From Pantoea sp. WMus005 (GTDB lineage: Bacteria > Pseudomonadota > Gammaproteobacteria > Enterobacterales > Enterobacteriaceae): a DNA stretch of 64,000 nucleotides. The notes under the pieces are model-generated. The model did not search any database. It was not told the DNA's origin and worked only from the letters and a program-made list of their open reading frames with translations. A program made the position numbers and the translations under genes. The stretch spans positions 62,001 to 126,000 of the forward strand of contig NZ_JACBXU010000006.1 in the NCBI RefSeq assembly GCF_013415305.1. Direction: 5' to 3'. Positions 29,089 through 39,919 of this stretch are shown here, one piece after another. The number at the start of each line of letters is the position of its first letter. Position 1 is the stretch's first letter.

Positions 29089-31158
29089 ATGACTGAACAA
29101 ACCTTCCTGGTGGAGATCGGCACCGAAGAGCTGCCACCAAAAGCCCTGCGCAGCCTGGCAGAAGCCTTTGCCGCGCAGGTGACCGCTGAACTGGATGCGG
29201 CCAACCTGAACCACGGCGAGGTCAGCTGGTTTGCTGCGCCGCGTCGTCTGGCGCTGAAAGTCGCAAACCTGAGCGCTTCACAACCCGATCGGGAAGTGGA
29301 GAAGCGCGGTCCGGCGTTCGCTGCGGCGTTTGACGCTGACGGCAACGCCACTAAAGCTGCTGAAGGCTGGGCGCGTGGTAACGGCATTACTGTCGATCAG
29401 GCTGAACGCCTCGCCACCGATAAAGGCGAATGGCTGGTTTATCGCGCCCAGGTCAAAGGCGAAGCGGCTCAGTCACTGCTGCCAGCGATGATTGCGACCG
29501 CACTCAGCAAGCTGCCAGTGCCAAAACTGATGCGCTGGGGCGACAGCGATGTGCAGTTCGTTCGCCCGGTTCACACCGTGACGATGCTGCTGGGCGATGA
29601 GCTGATTCCTGGCACCATTCTGGGCATTAAGTCAGATCGCGTTATTCGTGGTCACCGCTTTATGGGTGAAAGCGAAATTACGCTCGACAACGCCGATCAG
29701 TACCCTGATGTGCTGGAAAAACGCGGCCAGGTCATTGCCGACTATCAGGTCCGCAAAGCGATGATTAAAGCTGATGCCGAAGCGGCCGCACGTCGCTTAG
29801 GCGGTAACGCCGATATCAGCGACAGCCTGCTGGAAGAGGTGACGTCGCTGGTGGAGTGGCCGGTGGTCCTGACCGCGACTTTTGAAGAGAAATTCCTCAA
29901 AGTGCCAGCGGAAGCGCTGGTCTACACCATGAAAGGCGATCAGAAATATTTCCCGGTGTATGACAATGACGGCAACCTGATGCCTAACTTCATTTTCGTC
30001 ACCAACATCGAATCCAGCGATCCGCGCCAGATTATCTCCGGCAACGAGAAAGTGGTACGCCCACGCCTGGCCGATGCGGAGTTCTTCTTTAATACCGACC
30101 GCAAAAAGCGTCTGGAAGATCACCTGCCGCGTCTGGAAACCGTCCTGTTCCAGAAAGAGCTGGGTACGCTGCGTGATAAAACCGATCGCATTCAGGCCCT
30201 GGCGGGCTGGATTGCCGGTGAAATTGGCGCCGATGTGAATCATGCGACCCGCGCAGGTCTGCTGTCGAAGTGTGACCTGATGACCAACATGGTCTTCGAG
30301 TTCACCGACACGCAGGGCGTGATGGGCATGCACTATGCGCGTCACGACGGCGAAGCCGAAGATGTGGCGGTTGCGCTGAACGAGCAGTATCAGCCGCGCT
30401 TTGCCGGTGACGAGCTGCCGTCCAGCCCGGTCGCCTGTGCGCTGGCGATTGCTGATAAAATGGATACGCTGGCCGGGATTTTCGGCATTGGTCAGCATCC
30501 AAAAGGCGACAAAGATCCGTTCGCACTGCGTCGTGCGGCGCTGGGCGTGCTGCGTATCATTGTTGAGAAGAACCTGCCGCTCGATCTGCAAACCCTGACC
30601 GAAGAAGCGGTGCGCCTGTATGGCAGCAAGCTGAGCAACGCCCGCGTGGTGGATGATGTGATCGACTTTATGCTGGGTCGCTTCCGCGCCTGGTATCAGG
30701 AAGAGGGTCACAGCATCGATACGCTGCAGGCAGTCCTGGCGCGTCGTCCGACCCGTCCGGCTGACTTTGATGCACGTATGAAAGCGGTGTCGCATTTCCG
30801 TTCCCTGGAGGCCGCTGCAGCACTGGCGGCGGCGAACAAGCGCGTCTCTAACATTCTGGCGAAATCGACTGAAACGCTGAATGAGAGCGTGCAGGCGTCA
30901 CTGCTGAAAGAGAACGAAGAGATCCAGCTGGCGACGTTTGTCACCGCGCTGAGCAGCAAGCTGCAGCCTTACTTCGCTGAAGGCCGCTATCAGGATGCGC
31001 TGGTCGAACTGGCGCAACTGCGTACTGCGGTAGACAACTTCTTCGATAAAGTGATGGTTAACGCCGACGATCAGGCGGTGCGGGTTAATCGCCTGACGCT
31101 GCTGTCAAAACTGCGTGAGCTGTTCCTGCAGGTCGCGGATATCTCGCTGCTGCAGTAA
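29089..31158 (+). CDS. glyS: Glycyl-tRNA synthetase beta subunit
   Basis: 689 residues (E. coli 689). Starts [24 protein letters not shown]3/4-like editing segment, an HD-type domain around residues 330-420 ([26 protein letters not shown]), then the DALR anticodon-binding helix bundle. Recognises tRNA-Gly for GlyQ. Begins 9 nt after glyQ with AAGAGGCAG upstream. Confidence 0.99.
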   Translation: MTEQTFLVEIGTEELPPKALRSLAEAFAAQVTAELDAANLNHGEVSWFAAPRRLALKVANLSASQPDREVEKRGPAFAAAFDADGNATKAAEGWARGNGITVDQAERLATDKGEWLVYRAQVKGEAAQSLLPAMIATALSKLPVPKLMRWGDSDVQFVRPVHTVTMLLGDELIPGTILGIKSDRVIRGHRFMGESEITLDNADQYPDVLEKRGQVIADYQVRKAMIKADAEAAARRLGGNADISDSLLEEVTSLVEWPVVLTATFEEKFLKVPAEALVYTMKGDQKYFPVYDNDGNLMPNFIFVTNIESSDPRQIISGNEKVVRPRLADAEFFFNTDRKKRLEDHLPRLETVLFQKELGTLRDKTDRIQALAGWIAGEIGADVNHATRAGLLSKCDLMTNMVFEFTDTQGVMGMHYARHDGEAEDVAVALNEQYQPRFAGDELPSSPVACALAIADKMDTLAGIFGIGQHPKGDKDPFALRRAALGVLRIIVEKNLPLDLQTLTEEAVRLYGSKLSNARVVDDVIDFMLGRFRAWYQEEGHSIDTLQAVLARRPTRPADFDARMKAVSHFRSLEAAAALAAANKRVSNILAKSTETLNESVQASLLKENEEIQLATFVTALSSKLQPYFAEGRYQDALVELAQLRTAVDNFFDKVMVNADDQAVRVNRLTLLSKLRELFLQVADISLLQ

Positions 31159-31176
31159 TGCTATTCGCTGTGCGGA

Positions 31177-31204
31177 AAAGGGACGAGCAATCGTCCCTTT
31201 TTTT
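31177..31204 (+). terminator. Rho-independent terminator of glyQS
   Basis: AAAGGGACGA / TCGTCCCTTT perfect stem with GCAA loop and seven further T, 18 bp past the glyS stop. Confidence 0.93.
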
Positions 31205-31563
31205 ATGGAATTTTTTGGGCCGGGATAGCCTGAGTACACGGACGCTTTTTCGTAAAACCGGGGGGTTAAGAAACCGCCCGAAAAATAGCCAACCTTCTTG
31301 TTTTTCCCCTTTCCGGATGGATAATTCGCCGAACGTTACACCGCGTTATAATTAGTGAAATGGAATTTTCATGAAAAGGATTTGTTTATCGCTCTGGCAT
31401 CCGCCAGAACGTCTTCTCGCCATGGTGGCCGTCGCGCGAGCGCGTGCTGCAACAGCAGAATGCGCCGCAGGCGAATGAACATCTTCCCCGTCCTGATAGT
31501 CGATTGCCCGGTTATCCAGCCAGACACCATTGTCCCTCTTAAGGGGGCTGGCTCAGAACTCAA
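31205..31563. other. Intergenic stretch without a recognised gene
   Basis: 359 bp between the glyS terminator and yibF. Contains a TATAAT at about 31347-31352 and a 35-codon frame (31371-31478) without a ribosome site, which I do not call. The right half is GC-rich and reads like non-coding or decayed sequence. E. coli has hokA, an insertion sequence and cspA downstream of glyS; none of them is visible here. Confidence 0.6.
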
Positions 31564-32175
31564 TCACGCCGCAGGCGGCGTCGTGCGCGCAAAACTCTCG
31601 CGCGCAAACAGCGTTTCCGCCAGCTTCACCAGCGCCGGACGTTCGACACACCAGTTAGGGACCACGCGGCGGAAATTGAGGTAGCCAATCATGCAGCCGG
31701 CGGCGATATCCGCCAGATTGAGCTGGCCGTTGTTAAGCCATTTTCCCTCAGCGGCCACGGCTTCCAGCATATCGAGGCTGCGCTGAATCTTTTCACGATT
31801 GCGCAGCAACACTTCTTCCGACTGTTGGTCACCCGGTCGCATCTGCTCGCGCACGATCACCAGCGCGGCATCGCTAACGCCATCCGCCAGCTTCTCCAGC
31901 TGACGGATATTAAGCGACTCAAGCGGATCGGCAGGCAACAGAGCGGGCTCCTCGCCGCGCAGTTCCAGAAACCCGGCGATGATGCTGGAGTCGAACCAGA
32001 TTTGCTTATCGTCAGCAACCAGCGCCGGAACTTTGCCCAGCGGATTGTAGTGCGGCACGTGGCTGTCATCGCTGTAAGGCGATGCGTTAACGAATTCAAA
32101 TGTAATGCCTTTTTCCAGCATGATAATCGAAATCTTACGCACAAACGGGCTGGTATAGCTGCCAATCAGTTTCAT
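31564..32175 (-). CDS. yibF: Glutathione S-transferase family protein YibF
   Basis: 203 residues, matching E. coli YibF over its length: [27 protein letters not shown] (cis-Pro loop), an SS pair that binds the glutathione gamma-glutamyl group ([12 protein letters not shown]) and the helical domain ending [16 protein letters not shown]. It lies 21 bp downstream of fdhE on the same strand, probably one transcript with fdoGHI-fdhE. In E. coli yibF follows selA-selB instead; those are missing here, in line with the Cys-type FdoG. Confidence 0.93.
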   Translation of the reverse strand: MKLIGSYTSPFVRKISIIMLEKGITFEFVNASPYSDDSHVPHYNPLGKVPALVADDKQIWFDSSIIAGFLELRGEEPALLPADPLESLNIRQLEKLADGVSDAALVIVREQMRPGDQQSEEVLLRNREKIQRSLDMLEAVAAEGKWLNNGQLNLADIAAGCMIGYLNFRRVVPNWCVERPALVKLAETLFARESFARTTPPAA

Positions 32176-32196
32176 CGGGTTCTCCGGATTCAGTGA

Positions 32197-33120
32197 CTAT
32201 TCGCCAGGAAACATAAAAGGATTGAGACTGCTGCGCGCGAAGCCTTCCTGCTCCATTCTGGCATCCAGTATCAGCGACGCCAGGTCATCGGCCACCGGTT
32301 CAATAGCCGGATCTTTCTCCTGATAGAGCATCTTCAGGTAGGTGCCGCAGTCGCCACAGCTCTCCGCCTTGACCGCCGCCTTTTCGCTGTCGAGCGACCA
32401 GTAGTGCAGATCACGGGACTGTTCGCACTGGGTACATTTGCTGCGCACCACATGCCATTCACTTTCGCACAGATTGCAGTGCAGATAGCGCGCGCCTTCA
32501 TGGCTGCCCATATGCACCACGCTGGCGACCGGCATGCTGGCGCAGACCGGACAGAACTGACGCTGATCGCCCATCTCGGCGCGTGCTTTGCCCGGGATCA
32601 GGGCCGCCATCTGCGCCCAGTAGAGCGAAAGTGCTGCCCAGATAAAGGGCGCTTTGTCGCTGCTGACCAGCGCATACTCGCCGGTAAAAAGCGCGCTGGC
32701 CAGCGTCTCCAGCTCGGTGGCGGATGCCTTCTCCAGATTCTCCAGCACCGCCAGCGCCTGTCCGCTCATCTCCGGCTTCAGCTCGGCAATCAGCGAGTGC
32801 AGCAGCCGTTGCCAGTGCGGATCACGCGGCAGGGTATGAATATTCAGTGGCGGCTTGCCCTCGCTGGCGCTCTGCGTCAGTCGGGCATGCAGGTCGATGT
32901 GCAGGGGATGGTCATACAGCACAATCTCCTGCGCTTCAGCGATCACCGCCGCAAAGCGCAGATAATCGCCGAGTGGATTTTTCGCCGCCAGGTCGCGCAG
33001 TCGCGCGGCACGACGACTGTATAAATTTTTCAGCCGTGGAAAAAGTAACGGCGGAATCATCTCCGCCGTAGTCTTTTCGCCTTTCTCCAGCTGGTCCTGC
33101 GGGATTATGCGAATACTCAT
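32197..33120 (-). CDS. fdhE: Formate dehydrogenase accessory protein FdhE
   Basis: 307 residues. C-terminal half has four CxxC pairs in two rubredoxin-like zinc/iron ribbons: CPVC, CNLC, CTQC, CGDC, with the [13 protein letters not shown] linker. FdhE is a cytoplasmic iron protein needed to mature the periplasmic formate dehydrogenases. Its ATG overlaps the fdoI stop by one base (TGATG), indicating coupling. Confidence 0.98.
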   Translation of the reverse strand: MSIRIIPQDQLEKGEKTTAEMIPPLLFPRLKNLYSRRAARLRDLAAKNPLGDYLRFAAVIAEAQEIVLYDHPLHIDLHARLTQSASEGKPPLNIHTLPRDPHWQRLLHSLIAELKPEMSGQALAVLENLEKASATELETLASALFTGEYALVSSDKAPFIWAALSLYWAQMAALIPGKARAEMGDQRQFCPVCASMPVASVVHMGSHEGARYLHCNLCESEWHVVRSKCTQCEQSRDLHYWSLDSEKAAVKAESCGDCGTYLKMLYQEKDPAIEPVADDLASLILDARMEQEGFARSSLNPFMFPGE

Positions 33121-33761
33121 CAGGGGCGTTTTTCCTGTTTTATTGGCGGATTACGCTGCTCACGATACCAGCGAGGATGATGCTGTCTGGCCCATTCAGA
33201 GCTGACCCAGCCTTCTACCATCGCGGTCAGTGTGCCTTTGACCCACAATGCAGCATAAATATGCACCATAATGACGATGATCAGCGCCACCGCTGACACC
33301 GAATGCACAATCAGCGCCAGACGAATCAGCGGAATGGCAAAGGCATCAGCAAAGTAAGGTCGCCAGATGACAATGCCACTGGCAAGCAGCAATACTAAGC
33401 TGATGATAGCAGCCCAGAACACACACTTCTGACCAAAGTTATATTTACCGGTATCTCCCACCTCTTCATTCATCGCAATCCGGTGAATATTTCTGGCCCA
33501 GTAAAGGTCATCGCGAGTGATCAGGTTATGTTTCCAGTAACGCAAAAACATCAGCATAAAAGCGGCAAACATCACCACACCGACAAACGGATGCAGAATA
33601 CGCGCCAGCTGTGGCGTGCCAAATATCTGCATCAGCCAGTTGAATGACGGAAAGAAAAACCCTAATCCGCTTAATGCGGCCATGACAAAGCAAATCGCGA
33701 CGATCCAGTGATTGATGCGTTCAGGTGCGCGGTAACGCACCAGGTGATCGGGCTTTTTCAT
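33120..33761 (-). CDS. fdoI: Formate dehydrogenase-O cytochrome b556 subunit
   Basis: 213 residues with four membrane helices. Haem-ligating His positions are visible in [48 protein letters not shown]. Passes electrons from the FdoH clusters to quinone. The start overlaps the fdoH stop (TAATG) and the sequence is close to E. coli FdoI, e.g. [29 protein letters not shown]. Confidence 0.97.
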   Translation of the reverse strand: MKKPDHLVRYRAPERINHWIVAICFVMAALSGLGFFFPSFNWLMQIFGTPQLARILHPFVGVVMFAAFMLMFLRYWKHNLITRDDLYWARNIHRIAMNEEVGDTGKYNFGQKCVFWAAIISLVLLLASGIVIWRPYFADAFAIPLIRLALIVHSVSAVALIIVIMVHIYAALWVKGTLTAMVEGWVSSEWARQHHPRWYREQRNPPIKQEKRP

Positions 33762-34660
33762 TATTGGTGCTCCTCAGGCTGATCGTCGTTCTCGTCGTGC
33801 GCTTCAGTGACGCGATTCGGGCCAACGCCAACATAGTGGAAGATCGAGGCGGCGAACGTCGCGGCAAAACCCACCGCTGCCAGCGGTTTCCAGATCCCCT
33901 TCCAGAAGGTCACGGTCGGACTGATGCACGGATTAGCAGGCAGGCCGTGATAGAGCTGAGGCTTGTCAGCATGATGCAGCACATACATCACATGGGTGCC
34001 GCCCACGCCTTCCGGGTTGTAGAGGCCAGCCTGCGCAAACCCACGTGACTTCAGCTCTGCCACGCGTTCCTCCGCCAGCGTCAGCATGTCGCTTTTGCTG
34101 CCGAAATGAATGGCACCGGTCGGACAGGTCTTCACACAGGCGGGTTCCTGGCCGACGCTGACGCGATCCACACACAAGGTGCATTTATAGGCGCGATTAT
34201 CCTCTTTGTTGAGCCGTGGCACGTTGAACGGGCAACCCGCAATGCAGTAGCCGCAGCCGATGCACTGCTCAGACTGGAAATCGACGATGCCGTTGGCGTA
34301 CTGAATGATAGCGCCAGCCGACGGGCAGGCTTTCAGGCAGCCAGGATCGGCGCAGTGCATACAGCCATCTTTGCGAATCAGCCAGGCCAGCTTGCCGTTC
34401 TCTTCAACTTCCGAAAAGCGCATCACCGTCCAGGATTTGGCGGTCAGATCGACAGGATTGTCATAGACCCCGATGTTGTGGCCGACTTCATCGCGGATGT
34501 CGTTCCACTCGGAGCAGGCGACCTGGCAGCCTTTGCAGCCGATACAGGTGGTGACGTCGATAAGTTTCGCCACTTCGCGCTGATGATCGCGCGCCTGCGG
34601 CGGTGGGGTAAAGCCGTTGGTCGCTGAGCGACGGATAATATCTTGTGATTGATAAGCCAT
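33761..34660 (-). CDS. fdoH: Formate dehydrogenase-O iron-sulfur subunit
   Basis: 299 residues from the ATG at 34660 ([17 protein letters not shown]); an ATG two codons earlier is less well placed from the ribosome site. Four [4Fe-4S] binding groups: [39 protein letters not shown]...CVKTC. A single C-terminal membrane helix ([22 protein letters not shown]) anchors it on the periplasmic side. Twelve bases separate it from fdoG. The tail is acidic ([10 protein letters not shown]). Confidence 0.97.
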   Translation of the reverse strand: MAYQSQDIIRRSATNGFTPPPQARDHQREVAKLIDVTTCIGCKGCQVACSEWNDIRDEVGHNIGVYDNPVDLTAKSWTVMRFSEVEENGKLAWLIRKDGCMHCADPGCLKACPSAGAIIQYANGIVDFQSEQCIGCGYCIAGCPFNVPRLNKEDNRAYKCTLCVDRVSVGQEPACVKTCPTGAIHFGSKSDMLTLAEERVAELKSRGFAQAGLYNPEGVGGTHVMYVLHHADKPQLYHGLPANPCISPTVTFWKGIWKPLAAVGFAATFAASIFHYVGVGPNRVTEAHDENDDQPEEHQ

Positions 34661-34672
34661 TGTCATCTACCG

Positions 34673-37600
34673 TTACGCTTTTTCCACTTTCACTAAAAAT
34701 CCCTTGTACTCCGGGGTCTGCGAGTTGGCATCGCCAACTGAAGGCGTCAGCGTATTGGCGAGGAAGCCTTTACGCGTGGTGCCCTCAAAGCCCCAGTGAC
34801 AGGGAATGCCCACGGTATCGACCGGCTTGCCATCTATCATCAGACGTGGCAGACGACGTGTTACCACCGCTTTGGCTTTGATATAGCCACGGCGCGACGA
34901 GACTTTGACGCTGTCTCCGGCCTGAATGCCTTTCTCCTCTGCCAGTTCTGTGCCGATTTCAACAAACTGCTCCGGCTGCGCAATCGCGTTCAGCAGGGCA
35001 TGCTTGGTCCAGTGGCGGAACAGTTCGGTGATGGAATAGGTGGTGGCGACGCAGGGATAATCAGCGGCCTCGCCCATTTGCGCAGCGTCGCTGCTGAACA
35101 GGCGAACGACCGGGCTATGGCGCTGATGCGGATGCAGAGGGTTGTCAGCGAGCGGGCTTTCCATCGGTTCGTAATGTTCCGGGAAGGGGCCATCTGCCAT
35201 CTTATCGAGCGCAAACAGGTGGCCGAGGCCATCAGGCTGCATGATAAACGGACCGGCCTGCTGCTGCGGCGACAGCGTTACCGGATAATCCGGTACGTCG
35301 ATGCCGTGCCAGCGTGTGCCATCCCACTCAATCAGCCGGCGATTCGGATCCCATGCTTTACCCTGCGCATCAGCGGAGGCGCGATTGTAGAGAATGCGGC
35401 GGTTAGCGGGCCAGGCCCAGGCCCAGCCGGAGACCGCGCCCAACCCCGATGGGTCGGCGTTGTCACGTCGTGCCATCTGGTTGCCTTCCGGCGTCCAGCT
35501 GCCGCTGTAGATCCAGCAGGCACTGGCGGTGGTGCCGTCGTTACGCAGCTCTGAGAAGCCGTTGAGCTGCTGGCCTTTTTTCAGCAGCAGCTTGCCGCTG
35601 GCGTCGTAAATGTCGGTCAGCGCCTGGCCGTTGTTCTCCTGCGCGACCTCTTCCGGCTCAGGATTAGACGGATCGCGATAGTCCCAGCGCATCGCCATCA
35701 GCGGCTCAGGCGTTGCACCGCCTTCGTCGCGATAAAGCGCGCGCAGACGCATGAACAGATTGCCAAGGATTTTACCGTCGTGCAGGGCTTCCGCAGGGGG
35801 TTCGGCGGCAGCCCAGTGCCACTGTAGCCAGCGTGACGAGTTCGCCACCGAGCCTGACTCTTCCGCGAAGCAGGAAGAGGGCAGGCGAAACACTTCGGTC
35901 TGAATTTTAGCTGGATCGACGTCGTTGAACTCGTCGTGATGCTGCCAGAAGCTGGCGGTTTCCGTGCGCAGCGGATCGATCACCACCATAAATTTGAGGC
36001 GCGACAGTGCCCGGACCGCTTTGTTTTTGTCCGGGAAGGCGGCCAGCAGGTTGAAACCCTGAATCAGACAGCCGTTCAGCGCCCCCTGCTCCATCATCTC
36101 CGCCTGCGCCATGCAGTCGTAGCTTTTGTCCCACTTCGGCAGCCAGTCGTAGCCCCACTGATTTTCTGCCGTGGCGTTATCGCCGTAGAAACTCTTCATC
36201 AGACTGACGAAAAATTTGTCGGTGTTCTGCCAGTAGTTGACCTGACCTGGCAGCGGTGAAACCGGCGTGGCCTGCTGCAGATACGTTGCCAGTGTAGTCA
36301 TCTTCTCGGAGGGCAGAGGAAGATAGCCTGGCAGGCTCTGCGCCAGCAGACCGAGATCGGTATAACCCTGTACGTTAGAGTGGCCACGCAGTGCATTGAT
36401 GCCGCCGCCTGGCATACCGATATTGCCCAGCAGCAGCTGGATCATTGCTGCCGTGCGGATAATCTGGGAGCCGTTAGTGTGGTGGGTCCAGCCCAGCGCA
36501 TAGAGGATGGTTGCGGTGCGATTCGGCACACAGGTGGAAGCGAGCTGCTCGCACACCGCAATAAAGGACTCCTGCGACGTGCCGCACAGGCGCGTCACCA
36601 TTTCCGGGGTGTAACGGCTGGCGTGGGTTTTCAGCAGATTCAGCACGCAGCGGGGATGAGTGAAGCTCTCATCGCGTCGCGCATGGCCGTTTTCATCCAG
36701 CTCATAGTGCCAGCTCTGGCGATCGTACTGACGGGTTTCAGCATTGTAGCCGCTGAACAACCCGTCGCTGAAGCTAAAGCCTTCGCTGACGATCAGTGCA
36801 GCATTGGTGAAGGCGCGAACATATTCCTGCTGAATCTGATTGTGTTGCAGCAGATAGTTGATCACCCCCATCAGGAACACCACATCACTGCCCGCACGCA
36901 GTGGCGCGTAGAGATCGGCGACGGCCGCAGAGCGATTAAAGCGCGGATCGACCACGATGACCTGCGCATTGTTATGGGTTTTAGCTTCAATCACCCATTT
37001 AAAGCCAACCGGATGCGCCTCGGCGGGGTTGCCGCCCATGATCATCACCACGTTAGCGTTTTTGATGTCATTCCAGTTGTTGGTCATCGCACCGCGCCCA
37101 AAGCTGGGGGCCAGCGCAGCCACGGTCGGGCCATGACACAGGCGAGCCTGGTTTTCCAGCGCCAGAATACCCAGCGCGCGGGCAAATTTCTGATCGAGCA
37201 GGCCAGTCTCATTACTGGCGGCAGAGGAGCAGAGCATGGCGGTGGTGGGCCAGCGGTTAACCGTGACGCCAGCGGCGTTGGTGGCCTGGAAATGGGCATC
37301 GCGATCCTCCTTCATCAGGCGGGCAATGCGCTCAAAGGCCTCATCCCAGCTGATGCGCTGCCACTTATCAGAACCTGGCGCGCGGTATTCCGGGTACTTC
37401 AGTCGCTGTTCGCTGTGAATAAAGTCGAGCACGCCTGCGCCTTTAGGGCAGAGCGAGCCGCGACTGACCGGATGGTCAGGATCGCCTTCAATATGGTAAA
37501 TCGAGGCGCAGCTATTTTTTGCGCTATCACCCAGGCTGTAAATCAGCATGCCGCAGCCGACTGAACAGTAGGTGCAGTTATTACGGGTTTCTCTGGCGCG

Positions 37601-37723
37601 AATGAGTTTGAATTCTCGGACGCTGGCTAAGGCTGTGGTGGGGGCAAAACCAAGTAACGTCGCACTGGTGCCCGCCAACCCGCCAGCACAGATTTTGAAA
37701 AAACGCCGTCTGTTCATTTGCAT
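34673..37723 (-). CDS. fdoG: Formate dehydrogenase-O major subunit, cysteine form
   Basis: 1016 residues, the same as E. coli FdoG, from the ATG at 37723; the frame open to 37816 is leader. Twin-arginine signal NRRRFFKICAGG, then [4Fe-4S] ligands CTYCSVGCGML...CPKGAG, then the molybdopterin domains. At codon 196 (37136-37138, minus-strand TGT) the motif reads NQARLC-HGPTVA, where E. coli has selenocysteine (TGA). The active-site metal would be coordinated by Cys, so no SelA/SelB needed. Catalyses periplasmic formate oxidation feeding the quinone pool in aerobic or nitrate respiration. No in-frame stop exists in the gene. Confidence 0.97.
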   Translation of the reverse strand: MQMNRRRFFKICAGGLAGTSATLLGFAPTTALASVREFKLIRARETRNNCTYCSVGCGMLIYSLGDSAKNSCASIYHIEGDPDHPVSRGSLCPKGAGVLDFIHSEQRLKYPEYRAPGSDKWQRISWDEAFERIARLMKEDRDAHFQATNAAGVTVNRWPTTAMLCSSAASNETGLLDQKFARALGILALENQARLCHGPTVAALAPSFGRGAMTNNWNDIKNANVVMIMGGNPAEAHPVGFKWVIEAKTHNNAQVIVVDPRFNRSAAVADLYAPLRAGSDVVFLMGVINYLLQHNQIQQEYVRAFTNAALIVSEGFSFSDGLFSGYNAETRQYDRQSWHYELDENGHARRDESFTHPRCVLNLLKTHASRYTPEMVTRLCGTSQESFIAVCEQLASTCVPNRTATILYALGWTHHTNGSQIIRTAAMIQLLLGNIGMPGGGINALRGHSNVQGYTDLGLLAQSLPGYLPLPSEKMTTLATYLQQATPVSPLPGQVNYWQNTDKFFVSLMKSFYGDNATAENQWGYDWLPKWDKSYDCMAQAEMMEQGALNGCLIQGFNLLAAFPDKNKAVRALSRLKFMVVIDPLRTETASFWQHHDEFNDVDPAKIQTEVFRLPSSCFAEESGSVANSSRWLQWHWAAAEPPAEALHDGKILGNLFMRLRALYRDEGGATPEPLMAMRWDYRDPSNPEPEEVAQENNGQALTDIYDASGKLLLKKGQQLNGFSELRNDGTTASACWIYSGSWTPEGNQMARRDNADPSGLGAVSGWAWAWPANRRILYNRASADAQGKAWDPNRRLIEWDGTRWHGIDVPDYPVTLSPQQQAGPFIMQPDGLGHLFALDKMADGPFPEHYEPMESPLADNPLHPHQRHSPVVRLFSSDAAQMGEAADYPCVATTYSITELFRHWTKHALLNAIAQPEQFVEIGTELAEEKGIQAGDSVKVSSRRGYIKAKAVVTRRLPRLMIDGKPVDTVGIPCHWGFEGTTRKGFLANTLTPSVGDANSQTPEYKGFLVKVEKA

Positions 37724-38118
37724 TTTATCGTTCTTCTTTATTGGCTCCATTGCGAAGCCTTGCAAAATAGCAGCACTCTTTGCCTGTAAGTTGACCAGGG
37801 TCAACAGGTTAGTCATTAGTAATTCTTTTTCTCAATTTTGTTAAAAACCCTCGCTAACGGATCGGCGCTGCAAGCAGATTTTCAGACGGCCCAGATGATT
37901 ACTGTTGTTTTATGCTTACCGATGTTAACGCGTAAAAGATAACTATTCGCATTGTCTTCGCCAGCAGGCGTGGCTACGCCTTTTGGGGAAGAGAACCGCA
38001 TGAATTGCTCCGCTGTTTATTTGCGCTGAATGGGTCTAAAAGGCAGAATCAGGGCTCGTCAGTGCTGTGCCGCATCGGGCACTGAATGACATAATTTGTT
38101 AACAACGGGTCGTAAATT
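37724..38118. promoter_or_regulatory. Divergent control region of fdoG and fdhD
   Basis: 395 bp without a gene. Rather AT-rich near both ends. A 19-mer at 37938-37956 (GATAACTATTCGCATTGTC) matches the Fur-box consensus at 13 of 19 positions; no clean sigma-70 promoter was pinned down. A GGCGTGG..ACGCC small palindrome occurs near 37967-37981. Confidence 0.35.
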
Positions 38119-38943
38119 TTGAAAGCTTTCCAGCCTGCTTCAGGCGAAGATTTAACAACTCAGGCTGGCGTCAGCAAGACGCAGGTGTGGCAGCGTGCTG
38201 ATCTGACTGATGCACAGGATGACTGGCTGGCGGACGAAGTTCCGGTGGCGCTGGTCTACAACGGTATCTCTCACGTGGTGATGATGACCACACCCAAAGA
38301 TCTGGAGGCGTTTGCGCTGGGTTTTTCGCTGTCAGAGGGCATCATCGACGCGCCTGGCGACATTTTCGGCATGGACATCGTGCCGGGCTGTCACGGTATT
38401 GAGGTTCAGATTGAGCTATCCAGCCGCCGCTTTATGGCGCTGAAAGCGCAGCGTCGCGCGCTGGCGGGCCGGACTGGCTGCGGTGTGTGTGGCGTTGAAC
38501 AGCTGGACCAGATCGGTAAGCCACTCTCTCCGCTGCCGTTTACCCAGACCTTCGCGCTGGACCAGCTGGATCGGGCCCTGGGTCAGCTGAAAGATTATCA
38601 GCCTGTGGGACAAAAAACCGGCTGCACCCATGCGGCCGCATGGATCCAGCCCGATGGTCAGCTGGCTGGTGGCTGTGAAGATGTGGGTCGCCATGTGGCG
38701 CTGGATAAGCTGCTGGGGTATCGCAGCCAGTCAGAGTGGGGACCGGGCGCGGTGCTGGTCTCCAGCCGCGCCAGCTATGAAATGGTGCAGAAGTCCGCCA
38801 TGTGCGGCGTCGAGATCCTGTTCGCGGTCTCAGCCGCGACCCGCCTGGCGGTTGAGGTTGCTGAGCGTTGCAATCTGACGCTGGTCGGGTTCAGTAAACC
38901 TGGCCGCGCCACGGTCTACAGCCATCCTCAGCGACTGCGTTAA
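38119..38943 (+). CDS. fdhD: Formate dehydrogenase sulfurtransferase FdhD
   Basis: 274 residues. Passes sulfur from IscS to the molybdenum cofactor of formate dehydrogenases via the CxxC in [12 protein letters not shown]. Also conserved: [63 protein letters not shown]. Start is a TTG at 38119: a stop lies two codons upstream, there is no ATG in frame before the conserved part, and the N-terminal length from here agrees with E. coli. No good ribosome site, so weak translation is expected. Confidence 0.93.
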   Translation: MKAFQPASGEDLTTQAGVSKTQVWQRADLTDAQDDWLADEVPVALVYNGISHVVMMTTPKDLEAFALGFSLSEGIIDAPGDIFGMDIVPGCHGIEVQIELSSRRFMALKAQRRALAGRTGCGVCGVEQLDQIGKPLSPLPFTQTFALDQLDRALGQLKDYQPVGQKTGCTHAAAWIQPDGQLAGGCEDVGRHVALDKLLGYRSQSEWGPGAVLVSSRASYEMVQKSAMCGVEILFAVSAATRLAVEVAERCNLTLVGFSKPGRATVYSHPQRLR

Positions 38944-39713
38944 ACCACCATCACCTCTGGCAGCGTCTGCTGTAATGCCTCAAGAGCGTCACCCTCGCCG
39001 CCGCTGTCGGTAATCAGCAGGGAGATTGCCTGCGGCGGCGCGTAAACCGTGCGGCTGACCACGCCAAGTTTGGTGTAATCGGCCAGCAGATAGCAGGCAG
39101 CGGATTGCTGCACCATCGCCCTGGCGATAGCCGCTTCATGCGGGTGAAAACTGCTGGCACCGTTACCCGCTTCAATGCCCACCGGCGACAGCAGCGCAAC
39201 ATCAGCACGATAGCGGATGATCTCGCCCACGGTAATTTCGCCGCGCGTCTGTTGCGCACCCGCCGACATCATCCCGCCCAGCAAAATAATCTGATTATTC
39301 AGCGGCTGATCTTCTTCTCCGGCGCTCAGCGCCAGCGCGGCCTGCAGGCTGTTGGTCACTATGGTCAGGCCAGAAAGAGCATGTAGCTCCTCCGCCAGCA
39401 GTGTGGTGGTGCTGCCCGCATCCAGAAACAGCGTCTGTCCGGGCTGCAGCAACTGCGCAGCGGCGCGGGCGATGGTGCGCTTTTCGCGGGTCTGGGTGCT
39501 GCGGCGTTCCGTTAGCGGCGGTTCAGCCGCCGTTTCAATCGCCACCAGTCCGCCATGAACGCGGCGCGCCAGACCCCGTGCTTCAAGCTCAATGATGTCG
39601 CGGCGCGCGGTTTCGCGAGACACCCCCAGCTCCCTGATAATGCGCTCAGTACTCACCTGATTAAGTCGGGTCAGTAAGGCACGGATGCGATGAAGGCGCG
39701 TTTCCTGCAGCAT
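38940..39713 (-). CDS. DeoR/GlpR-family transcriptional repressor
   Basis: 257 residues. N-terminal DeoR HTH ([47 protein letters not shown]) and a DeoRC sugar-phosphate-binding domain ([52 protein letters not shown]). Represses catabolic operons until a phosphorylated ligand binds. Divergent from a class III aminotransferase gene, the likely target. Its end overlaps the fdhD stop by 4 nt. Ribosome site AAGGA precedes the ATG. Confidence 0.9.
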   Translation of the reverse strand: MLQETRLHRIRALLTRLNQVSTERIIRELGVSRETARRDIIELEARGLARRVHGGLVAIETAAEPPLTERRSTQTREKRTIARAAAQLLQPGQTLFLDAGSTTTLLAEELHALSGLTIVTNSLQAALALSAGEEDQPLNNQIILLGGMMSAGAQQTRGEITVGEIIRYRADVALLSPVGIEAGNGASSFHPHEAAIARAMVQQSAACYLLADYTKLGVVSRTVYAPPQAISLLITDSGGEGDALEALQQTLPEVMVV

Positions 39714-39817
39714 AGAGTTTTCCTTTTAAAGCGCGAAGAGCCTGGATGATACGCCACTGAAGCGAAAGATTCCGTCTGAATCAGAGGCAAGCTTAACGCG
39801 GTCATTGGTCTGCGTCA

Positions 39818-39844
39818 TGTGTATTTTATTGTGTTTGTGTATTT
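39818..39844. promoter_or_regulatory. Candidate DeoR-type operator: direct repeats TGTGTATTT
   Basis: TGTGTATTT at 39818-39826 and again at 39836-39844, 18 bp apart, with an intervening TGTGTTTG. Lies between the divergent DeoR and aminotransferase genes, just upstream of a TTGCAT / CATGAT promoter-like pair (39846-39873). Function inferred from position. Confidence 0.35.
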
Positions 39845-39919
39845 GGTTGCATTTTAGATTCAGGCAGGCATGATACAAGGGTCAGCTCTTCCTCCTTCAT
39901 CCTTGTAACGGGAGTCATT

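Noticed and set aside
31371-31478. 35-codon frame after glyS, possible small toxin or leader peptide
   Set aside because: No Shine-Dalgarno sequence, Ala/Arg-rich composition typical of a chance frame, and no similarity to HokA.
34673-37816. FdoG start at 37816 (31 extra residues)
   Set aside because: The twin-arginine signal begins correctly at 37723, giving exactly the E. coli length; the upstream part has no conserved residues.
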